A program made the translations under genes and the position numbers. The notes under the pieces are model-generated. The model did no database searches and was not told the DNA's origin. It worked only from the letters and a program-made list of their open reading frames with translations. Shown here in pieces: positions 56,145 to 62,725 of a stretch of 64,000 nt of DNA (positions are counted from its first letter, which is position 1; the number at the start of each line of letters is the position of its first letter). This DNA is from CF-118 sp035934385 (lineage in GTDB: Bacteria > Chloroflexota > Dormibacteria > Dormibacterales > Dormibacteraceae): NCBI GenBank assembly GCA_035934385.1, contig DASYXY010000068.1:1-64000 (forward strand). The letters are read 5' to 3'.

Positions 56145-57199
56145 CGTTCGCCGAGGCGCGCTCGGGCTTCCCGGTGCTCGAGCGTTACGCGTACCTCAAC
56201 GCGGGCTCGGTCGGCCCGCTGTCGCGGCGAACGGCCGAGGCGATGCACGCCGTCCAGTCCCACGGACTCGAACACGGGCGCGGCTCGATGGCCGCATTCG
56301 AGGCAAGCACAGCCCAGGAGACCGCGTTGCGCGAGAGCCTGGCGGCGCTGATCAACGTGCCCGCCGACAGGCTGCTGCTCACGACCTCCACGACAGAGGG
56401 CTGCAACCTGGTCGTCACGGGGATGGACCTCGGCCCTGACGACGAGGTCGTCACGACCGACGCTGAACACCCGGGTCTGATGCTGCCGCTGGAGGCGTCT
56501 GGCGCGAAGATCAAGAAGGCGCGCGTGACCGAGCTCCCCGCAAGCGAGGCGCTCGAAGCGATCACAGCGGAGGTCACTCCATCCACGCGGCTCATCGCGC
56601 TGTCCCACGTGCTCTGGCTCAACGGCCACGTGATGCCGCTGGCCGACATCAAGAGGGTGACGGGCCTGCCGTTGCTGGTCGACGGGGCGCAGTCGGTGGG
56701 CGCGATCCCCGTCGATGCCTCGGTCGCCGACTGGTACACCGTTTCGGGGCAGAAATGGCTTTGCGGGCCGGAAACGACGGGCGCGCTTTACGTCGCGGAT
56801 CCCGAGGGCCTCAAACCGCGGATGAAGCACTACTTCGCGTCGGTGCGGACCGACGCCACGCGACTCGCGGTTGTCCATCTCGGCCACGAGCTCGTGGCGG
56901 GCCTCAAAGCCGCAGTCGCCGATCAGCCGGAGTGGGGATTCCGGCGCGCCGCCGAGCTCGTAGCCCTTTGCCGCGAGGCGCTCATCCGTGCCGGCTTCGA
57001 CGTCCGAACCGAGGCCGGGCACAGCACGCTCGTCTCGTTCCGGGCGCCGGGTGAGCCGGTCGAGGTCGTGAAGGCCGCTTACGATCGCGGCGTCGTGATC
57101 CGCTACCTACCCGACGGTTGGTTGCGCGCGTCGGTTGGATGGTGGAACGACGAAAGCGACATCCAGCGCCTGGTGGCCGCGCTTCCAGCTCCGGGATAA
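56141..57199 (+). CDS. class V aminotransferase family protein (cysteine desulfurase-like fold)
   Basis: A 352-aa PLP enzyme of the aminotransferase V/NifS superfamily. YLNAGSVGPLSRRTAEAM at the N-terminus is typical of the isopenicillin-N-epimerase/ergothioneine-type subgroup; LLVDGAQSVGAIPVD and WYTVSGQKWLCGPETTGAL give the PLP Asp and Lys. No active-site Cys of a desulfurase is evident. ATG 56141 overlaps the preceding small gene. The reaction (C-S lyase, epimerase or aminotransferase) is not clear. Confidence 0.85.
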   Translation: MTFAEARSGFPVLERYAYLNAGSVGPLSRRTAEAMHAVQSHGLEHGRGSMAAFEASTAQETALRESLAALINVPADRLLLTTSTTEGCNLVVTGMDLGPDDEVVTTDAEHPGLMLPLEASGAKIKKARVTELPASEALEAITAEVTPSTRLIALSHVLWLNGHVMPLADIKRVTGLPLLVDGAQSVGAIPVDASVADWYTVSGQKWLCGPETTGALYVADPEGLKPRMKHYFASVRTDATRLAVVHLGHELVAGLKAAVADQPEWGFRRAAELVALCREALIRAGFDVRTEAGHSTLVSFRAPGEPVEVVKAAYDRGVVIRYLPDGWLRASVGWWNDESDIQRLVAALPAPG

Positions 57200-57204
57200 G
57201 GGAG

Positions 57205-58656
57205 TTACGCGGCCTCGAGCTCCGGAGCGGCGTCGTCCTCGACGGGCGCCGGCCGCATTGCCCGCGCCGGACGCATGATCGTCATCGCGAGCACGAGGGC
57301 CACGGCGACGGCCGCGGCGGCCATCACAAAGCCGATCTGGTAGCCGCTCACCAACGCTGAGCGAAGCGTTTCGCCGTGCGCGATCAGGTCGCGCGCGTGG
57401 TTGGTGGCCACGGTGCCGACCGCTGCCAGCCCGAGCGCGCCGCCGACCTGCATTGTCGCGTTGCTGAATCCGGACGCCAGGCCGGCTTGCCGCGGGCCGA
57501 TCTCCGACATCGAGATGGTCAACAGGGGCAGAAACGACATCCCGCCTCCGAGGCCAAGCAGGACGTAGGCAGCGAGCAGCCATGGGAAGTAACCGGCGTG
57601 GTCATCGGCAAAGCCGAGAAGCCCGAGCGCAACGACTATCGTCGGCAATCCGAGCAGCAGGACGTTGCGCGGACCCACACGCGCCATCAGCCGGGCCGTG
57701 ACGCCGGCCGAGAGCACGCCAAGCGTGACGGTCACAGGCAGGAACGCCAGCCCGATTTCGAGTGCGTCATAGCCGCGGATGTGCTGCAGGTAGAGGACGC
57801 CGATGAAGAACGAGGTCGAGATGCCTGTGAACACGAAGGCCCGCGCGAGGGTCGCGCTGGTCAGCGTGCGAATCCGCAGCACGCCCAGCGGCAGGATCGG
57901 GTTCCGAACCCACGCCTCGTAAGCGACGAAAACAGCGAGCAGGGCAAGCGCGCCGCCGCCGAATTCGAGGGTGTGGACCGAAGCCCAGCCGTAGTCCGCG
58001 GCGGTGACGATGCCGTAGATCCCGAGCATCAGCGCCGCGGTGACGAGCACCGCGCCCACGACGTCGATTCCCTCGCGGAAGCCGGCGCCCTCGTTCTCAC
58101 GAATCAGCCATGAGCCCAGCAGGATGGTTACGACCCCGACAGGGAGGTTGATGAAGAAGATCCAGTGCCAGTTGACGTACTGGGTGATCAAGCCGCCCAG
58201 GAGAAGCCCAAGCGAGCCGCCGCCGGCGATCACAAGCGTGAACACGCTCATGGCTTGCGCGCGCTCGGCCGGAAGCTGGAACTCCGTGATGATGATCGCG
58301 ATGATCACCCCCGCCGAAAGCGAGGCGCCGAGTCCCTGCAGGAAGCGTCCGACGATGAGGCTGGCCGCGTCGGGCGCGAAGCCCGTGCCGATCGATGCGA
58401 CGGTGAAGACGTAGACCCCCGCCAGGAACACGAGACGGCGGCCGAACAGGTCGCCCAGGCGTCCGGCCAGCAGCAGGAAGCTGCCGTACGCGATCAGGTA
58501 GGCGTTGACCACCCACGTCAGGTCGGCCTGGCTGAAGCCGAGGTCGCGCTGAATGTAGGGCAGGGCCACGTTCACGATCGTGGTGTCGAGCATGATCATC
58601 AGCTGCCCGAAGCAGACGATGACCAGGGCTACCCAGCGTCGAAGGTTGGAATTCAT
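57205..58656 (-). CDS. MFS multidrug exporter, DHA2 (EmrB/QacA) family
   Basis: A 483-aa membrane protein with 14 predicted TM helices. The family signature LMIMLDTTIVNVALPYIQ is in TM1; GRLGDLFGRRLVF is the MFS loop motif A; GPRQAGLASGFSNATMQVGG lies in the second half. It should export drugs or other lipophilic compounds by proton antiport. ATG 58656 has GGGAGGCGG just upstream. Divergent from a MarR regulator, which presumably represses it. Confidence 0.92.
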   Translation of the reverse strand: MNSNLRRWVALVIVCFGQLMIMLDTTIVNVALPYIQRDLGFSQADLTWVVNAYLIAYGSFLLLAGRLGDLFGRRLVFLAGVYVFTVASIGTGFAPDAASLIVGRFLQGLGASLSAGVIIAIIITEFQLPAERAQAMSVFTLVIAGGGSLGLLLGGLITQYVNWHWIFFINLPVGVVTILLGSWLIRENEGAGFREGIDVVGAVLVTAALMLGIYGIVTAADYGWASVHTLEFGGGALALLAVFVAYEAWVRNPILPLGVLRIRTLTSATLARAFVFTGISTSFFIGVLYLQHIRGYDALEIGLAFLPVTVTLGVLSAGVTARLMARVGPRNVLLLGLPTIVVALGLLGFADDHAGYFPWLLAAYVLLGLGGGMSFLPLLTISMSEIGPRQAGLASGFSNATMQVGGALGLAAVGTVATNHARDLIAHGETLRSALVSGYQIGFVMAAAAVAVALVLAMTIMRPARAMRPAPVEDDAAPELEAA

Positions 58657-58684
58657 GTCCGCCTCCCGGAATACAACTCGATCA

Positions 58685-58712
58685 ATGACGATCACTATAA
58701 CAGGATCGTTAT
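58685..58712. promoter_or_regulatory. inverted repeat, candidate MarR operator
   Basis: ATGACGATC and GATCGTTAT (8 of 9 bases pair) with a 10-bp spacer, in the 115-bp divergent gap. GATC occurs four times at 10-12-bp intervals (58680-58716). The repeat overlaps the presumed exporter promoter on the minus strand (TATAGT, 58695-58700). Confidence 0.5.
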
Positions 58713-58740
58713 GATCCTTATTGCATGAATTTCCGGTAAG

Positions 58741-58769
58741 TTGGGAAGATTAAGAGGCAGTGATAGAAT
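58741..58769 (+). promoter_or_regulatory. promoter of marR (TTGGGA, 17 bp, TAGAAT)
   Basis: TTGGGA at 58741-58746 and TAGAAT at 58764-58769, separated by exactly 17 bp. Transcription should start near 58776, so the mRNA would be leaderless with GTG 58778, or start a few bases inside the annotated ATG. Confidence 0.55.
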
Positions 58770-58771
58770 CC

Positions 58772-59218
58772 ATGAACGTGAAGGACGGCGAGCGCGGGCC
58801 TGCGGCGGGCCTGGTTTCGCTGCTTGTCCAGCTCAACAAGGCGATCCACAAGCGCTCCACCGAGGAGATGCTCGGGATGCGGATGAAGGCCTACATGACC
58901 CTGGGCTACATCCATGACCACCCCGGCGCCACCCAGCAGGAGCTGGAGAGCGCTCTGGTCATGGACGCCAACAGCGTCGTCCTGATCCTGAACGAGCTCG
59001 AGGCGAAGCAGTTTTCGATCCGCCGGCGCGACCCCCAGGACAGGCGGCGCCACATCCTGGAGATGACCGCGGCCGGGCGCCACGCCCTGGAGCGAGCCGA
59101 CAAGGCGCGCGAGAGCCTCGAAGCCGAGATGCTGGCCACGCTGGCGCCGGACGAGCGCAAGACGCTGCGCAAGCTCGTCGAGCGCGTGCTCGAGAACCTG
59201 CTCCAGCCGGTTTCCTAG
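58772..59218 (+). CDS. MarR family transcriptional regulator
   Basis: A 148-aa winged-helix regulator. The core is ATQQELESALVMDANSVVLI and LNELEAKQFSIRRRDPQDRR, the MarR recognition helix and the wing DxRRH-type sequence (RRRDPQDRRRHILEMT). The C-terminal dimerisation helix is ERKTLRKLVERVLENLL. Candidate starts are GTG 58760, ATG 58772 and GTG 58778; the promoter suggests 58778. Likely represses the divergent exporter gene and itself. Confidence 0.9.
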   Translation: MNVKDGERGPAAGLVSLLVQLNKAIHKRSTEEMLGMRMKAYMTLGYIHDHPGATQQELESALVMDANSVVLILNELEAKQFSIRRRDPQDRRRHILEMTAAGRHALERADKARESLEAEMLATLAPDERKTLRKLVERVLENLLQPVS

Positions 59219-59231
59219 TCCCGACTCGGCT

Positions 59232-60395
59232 CTAGTTCAGCCGCTCCACGATCATGGCCATGCCCTGGCCGCCGCCCACGCACATCGTCTCGAGCCCGAA
59301 CGTCTTGTCCTTCTCGCGCAGGCCGTTCAGCAGCGTGCAGAGGATGCGCGCGCCGGTCATGCCGAACGGGTGGCCGAGCGCGATGGCGCCGCCGTGCGGG
59401 TTGAGCTTGTCGCTGAAGGGGTCAACGCCGATGCCGCGCGCAGATGGGATGACCTGAGCGGCGAAAGCCTCGTTGATCTCGACGATGTCGATGTCGTCGA
59501 TGGTCATCTTGGCGCGCTTGAGCGCCTGCTTCGACGCGTCGATCGGGCCCAGGCCCATGAACTCAGGCTCCAGCGCCGACAGGCCGGTGGAAACCACGCG
59601 GGCAAGCGGCTTGATGCCGAGCTCCTTGGCCCTGCGATCGGACATGACGACCACCGCCGCGGCGCCGTCATTGAGCGGGCAGGCGTTTCCCGCGGTGACT
59701 GTGCCATCCTCGCGGAACGCCGGTTTCAGCGTCGCGAGGACTTCCATCGTGGTGCCCGGCCGCGGGCCGTCGTCCTTGGTGAACATCTCCCCGTTGGGCA
59801 GCGGCACCGGGATGATCTCGCGCTCGAAGAATCCATTGTCGCGCGCGGCCACCGCGGCGGTCTGGCTCTTCACGGCGAAACGGTCCTGCTCCTCGCGCGT
59901 GATCTTCTCGCGCCTGGCCACGTTCTCCGCGGTCTGGCCCATCGCGATGTAGATGTCGGGGTACTCCTCGGTGTTGCCCGGCACCAGTTTCTGGTTGTAG
60001 CTGTCGGGCGGGTCCGGGTACCCGCTTCCATAGCGCGAGACGCACTCGACGCCGACCGAAAGGAACACGTCGCCTTCGCCGGCCTCGATGGCGTGCGCCG
60101 CCATCCGTGTGGTCATCAGAGACGACGAGCAGTAGCGATTCACAGTGACGCCAGGCACGTCGAGGCGCGACAGGATCGACACGACGCGGCCGATGTTGTG
60201 ACCCTGCTCGCCGCCGGGGAGCCCGCAGCCGCAAATGAGGTCCTCGATCTGGCTGTGGTCAAGCTCGGGCACCTTGTCGAGCACCTTGTTGACGACGTAG
60301 GCGGCCAGGTCGTCAGGCCGTACGTCAACCAGAGATCCCTTGCGAGCGCGACCGATCGGGGAGCGGCCCAGCGCGACGATGACGGCTTCAGTCAT
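59232..60395 (-). CDS. acetyl-CoA C-acyltransferase (thiolase)
   Basis: A 387-aa thiolase. The acyl-binding Cys is in VNRYCSSSLMTTRMAAHAIE, the active-site His in HGGAIALGHPFGMTGAR and the second Cys in CVGGGQGMAMIVE; NEAFAAQVIPSA is also present. It either cleaves 3-ketoacyl-CoA in beta-oxidation or condenses two acetyl-CoA (for example for PHA or ketone metabolism). AATAAT on the minus strand (60403-60408) ends 7 nt before the ATG. No partner beta-oxidation genes are adjacent. Confidence 0.92.
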   Translation of the reverse strand: MTEAVIVALGRSPIGRARKGSLVDVRPDDLAAYVVNKVLDKVPELDHSQIEDLICGCGLPGGEQGHNIGRVVSILSRLDVPGVTVNRYCSSSLMTTRMAAHAIEAGEGDVFLSVGVECVSRYGSGYPDPPDSYNQKLVPGNTEEYPDIYIAMGQTAENVARREKITREEQDRFAVKSQTAAVAARDNGFFEREIIPVPLPNGEMFTKDDGPRPGTTMEVLATLKPAFREDGTVTAGNACPLNDGAAAVVVMSDRRAKELGIKPLARVVSTGLSALEPEFMGLGPIDASKQALKRAKMTIDDIDIVEINEAFAAQVIPSARGIGVDPFSDKLNPHGGAIALGHPFGMTGARILCTLLNGLREKDKTFGLETMCVGGGQGMAMIVERLN

Positions 60396-60426
60396 GACTC
60401 GAATTATTACGCCGCCGGGGTCAGCG

Positions 60427-60732
60427 CTATTTCAGGCGGAGCAGGCGGTCGCCGGCGAGCGCGAACGCCAGCAGGGCCAGGAACGTCAGGGCCATCGCGG
60501 CCAGCGCCATCGCCGCCGGCGCGTGGGTCCACTGGCTGAGCACCAGGATCGCGACCAGCAAGGGCAGCCAGATCGCCCCGGCCAGCTCCCACCGGCCGAC
60601 GCTGCGGAACCTCCTTGCCGCGAGCAACTGCTCGCGGGTCAGCGGCTCTTCCGCGTCGAGCGGCTTGAAGATCGTGTACATGCGGGCCCGCTCGAGGCTC
60701 CGAAGGTCCGACTCGCTGCGAGCGGTTGGCAT
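60427..60732 (-). CDS. small membrane protein, two TM helices
   Basis: A 101-aa protein. The N-terminal half is charged and cytoplasmic (TREQLLAARRFRSVGRWE), followed by two TM helices (WLPLLVAILVLSQW and AMALAAMALTFLALLAFALA). ATG 60732 is 14 nt after the stop of the zinc-ribbon gene, so the two are probably one transcript. I do not recognise a family. Confidence 0.6.
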   Translation of the reverse strand: MPTARSESDLRSLERARMYTIFKPLDAEEPLTREQLLAARRFRSVGRWELAGAIWLPLLVAILVLSQWTHAPAAMALAAMALTFLALLAFALAGDRLLRLK

Positions 60733-60746
60733 CGCTCGAGCTGATC

Positions 60747-61079
60747 CTACGACCGCGGTCTCCTCGTGGCTGCCGTTTTGCGAGGAGCGGCCTTCGGCTT
60801 GGGTTTCGGCTTCGGCTTTGGCTTTGGCTGCGGCGCCGGTTCCGCCGCGGCTTCGGCTTCGGCCGGTGCGGCCTCTTGCACGGCCTCGACTTCCTCGACC
60901 TTCGGCTTCGGCGGCCCGATGGTGCTGGAAATCGTCCGGTGGCACGTCTCGCACTCCACGTTCGTGCGCACCAGGCCGCCAAGCTGCCGCTCCTCGCGTC
61001 GCAGGGTGCGCGAACGCTGGCAGAACGGGCAGTAGCCGACCTCGGTCGTGACCGTGACGTGAACGCCCGGCGTCTTCAT
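60747..61079 (-). CDS. zinc-ribbon protein with Pro-Lys repeat tail
   Basis: A 110-aa protein. Residues about 10-55 hold two CxxC knuckles (GYCPFCQRSRTLRRE and VECETCHRTIS), a probable zinc ribbon. The rest is acidic/Ala-rich, then a run of Pro-Lys repeats (seven or so PK units, DNA repeat TTCGGCTTTGGC-like near 60786-60840) and a basic end. Such tails are flexible linkers or nucleic acid binders. Function unknown; divergent from pyrB. Confidence 0.6.
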   Translation of the reverse strand: MKTPGVHVTVTTEVGYCPFCQRSRTLRREERQLGGLVRTNVECETCHRTISSTIGPPKPKVEEVEAVQEAAPAEAEAAAEPAPQPKPKPKPKPKPKAAPRKTAATRRPRS

Positions 61080-61129
61080 CTCGATCTACGGTAGCTGATA
61101 AACTTCGGCGGAAGCCCGCACCTTTAAGT

Positions 61130-61147
61130 CCGGCACGGTGATGCCGG
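61130..61147 (+). promoter_or_regulatory. hairpin directly before the pyrB ribosome-binding site
   Basis: CCGGCA-CGGTGA-TGCCGG, a perfect 6-bp stem with a 6-nt loop, 1 nt before AAGGAGG (61149-61155) and ATG 61162. It may control access to the ribosome-binding site; PyrR, encoded downstream, is a candidate ligand, but I do not see the usual PyrR-binding consensus. Confidence 0.4.
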
Positions 61148-61161
61148 GAAGGAGGCAACCG

Positions 61162-62088
61162 ATGGCGGTCGGCTCGCGACTGCATCACATCGTCGAAAGC
61201 CAGCAGTTTTCTCGCGCGCTGCTCGAGGACCTGTTCGTGCTCGCCGACGACATGAAGAGCCAGCCCCATCGCTACGCGGGGCGGCTCAAGGGCCAGCTGA
61301 TGGCTGCCCTCTTCTACGAGCCCTCGACGCGCACTCGACTCTCATTCGAGGCGGCGATGCTGCGGCTCGGCGGCCGAACCATGGGCACCGACAACGCGCG
61401 CGAGTTCTCCTCGGCGGCCAAGGGCGAGACCATCGAGGACACGATCCGCATCGTCAGCGGCTACGCCGACGTCATCGTGCTGCGTCACTACGAGGAGGGC
61501 GCCGCGAGGCGAGCCGCGGCGGTGAGCAGTGTGCCCGTCATCAATGCGGGCGACGGTCCCGGGCAGCATCCGACGCAGGCGCTGCTCGACCTGTACACGA
61601 TCCGTGACGAGATCGGTCACGTCGACGGCATTCGCATCGCGATGGTCGGCGACCTCGCCAACGGACGTACCGTGCGGTCGCTCACCTACCTGCTCAGCAA
61701 GTTCCGCGACATTCGCCTGTGCTTCGTCGCTCCTCCGCAGGTTGCCATGCGCCAGGACATCAAGGACCACCTCGACGAGCACCACGTGCCGTGGGTGGAG
61801 ACTCAGGACCTCGACGCTGTGCTGCCGCAGGTCGACGTCGTGTACCAGACGCGCATCCAGAAGGAGCGCTTCGCGGATGAGGCGGCCTATCTTGCCGTGA
61901 AGGGCGTCTACCGGATCGATGCGCGCGCTATGTCCCTGCTAAAGCGCTCGGCGATCGTCATGCACCCGCTGCCGCGCGTCGACGAGATCTCGCCCGAGAT
62001 CGACGCCGACCCGCGCGCCGCCTACTTCCGGCAGGCGCGCAACGGGATGTACATCCGGATGGCGCTGCTCGACCGGGTGCTCTCGTGA
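61162..62088 (+). CDS. pyrB: aspartate carbamoyltransferase catalytic subunit
   Basis: A 308-aa ATCase that makes carbamoyl-aspartate. Carbamoyl-phosphate binding motif YEPSTRTRLSFEAAMLRLGG, the NAGDGPGQHPTQALLDLYTI block, and VVYQTRIQKERFADE are present. ATG 61162 has AAGGAGG at 6 nt; the upstream GTG 61138 is inside the leader hairpin. Operon order pyrB-pyrR-carAB without pyrC is unusual. Confidence 0.95.
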   Translation: MAVGSRLHHIVESQQFSRALLEDLFVLADDMKSQPHRYAGRLKGQLMAALFYEPSTRTRLSFEAAMLRLGGRTMGTDNAREFSSAAKGETIEDTIRIVSGYADVIVLRHYEEGAARRAAAVSSVPVINAGDGPGQHPTQALLDLYTIRDEIGHVDGIRIAMVGDLANGRTVRSLTYLLSKFRDIRLCFVAPPQVAMRQDIKDHLDEHHVPWVETQDLDAVLPQVDVVYQTRIQKERFADEAAYLAVKGVYRIDARAMSLLKRSAIVMHPLPRVDEISPEIDADPRAAYFRQARNGMYIRMALLDRVLS

Positions 62089-62101
62089 CGCATAACCCGC
62101 G

Positions 62102-62155
62102 TTTGTGCACAAAAACACGTTATCGGGCCCGAATTTCACGCTTTTGTGCCCAAAA
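62102..62155. repeat. paired palindromes, 41 bp apart, between pyrB and pyrR
   Basis: TTTGTGCACAAA (62102-62113, perfect) and TTTTGTGCCCAAAA (62142-62155, near-perfect), centres 41 bp apart, with TCGGGCCCGA (62123-62132) between them. Sequence and spacing resemble those at 4718 and 47976. Confidence 0.55.
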
Positions 62156-62176
62156 GCGTGATTGGGGTGGACCGCA

Positions 62177-62725
62177 GTGAGCGTCACCGAGCGCCGGCTG
62201 AAAGCCACGGTGATGGATGCCGAGCAGATCCGCCGCTCGCTGTCGCGGATCGCGCACGAGATCGTCGAGCGCAACCACGGCGCCGGTGAGGTGGTGCTGG
62301 TGGGCGTGTACTCGCGAGGCGACCACCTGGCTCGCCGGCTCGCGGCTCAGCTGGAGGAGTTGGAGCGACATCCCGTCGCTGTCGGCGCTATTGACACCAG
62401 CGAGCACCGCGACGACCGACACCTGCGCGAGCCCGCGCACAGGTTCAAGTCGGACGTGCCCGACGTGGACGGCAGGGTGGTCGTGCTCGTCGACGACGTC
62501 ATCCATCACGGACGCACGGCGCGCGCGGCCATGGATGCCCTGCTCGACTTCGGCCGGCCGCGTGCGATCCAGCTGGCGGTGCTGGTCGACCGCGGCCACC
62601 GCGAGCTGCCGATCCGCCCCGACTACGTGGGCAAGAACGTGCCGACCTCGGACTCCGAGCGCATCGAGGTGCTCCTGGCCGAGGAGGACGGACTCGACCA
62701 GGCGGTGATCGTTGCCGGTCAGTAA
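62177..62725 (+). CDS. pyrR: PyrR bifunctional regulator/uracil phosphoribosyltransferase
   Basis: A 182-aa protein with the phosphoribosyltransferase fold: the PRPP loop is VVVLVDDVIHHGRTARAAMDAL, with AVLVDRGHRELPIRPDYVGKN in the C-terminal half. Family members bind pyr mRNA or act as a weak UPRTase. GTG 62177 has GGGGTGG about 7 nt upstream; TTG 62162 is less likely. Overlaps carA by 14 bp. Confidence 0.92.
   Translation: MSVTERRLKATVMDAEQIRRSLSRIAHEIVERNHGAGEVVLVGVYSRGDHLARRLAAQLEELERHPVAVGAIDTSEHRDDRHLREPAHRFKSDVPDVDGRVVVLVDDVIHHGRTARAAMDALLDFGRPRAIQLAVLVDRGHRELPIRPDYVGKNVPTSDSERIEVLLAEEDGLDQAVIVAGQ

Noticed and set aside
61120..61165. PyrR-dependent attenuator in the pyrB leader
   Set aside because: No terminator/antiterminator pair and no PyrR-binding consensus; only a short hairpin beside the ribosome-binding site remains.
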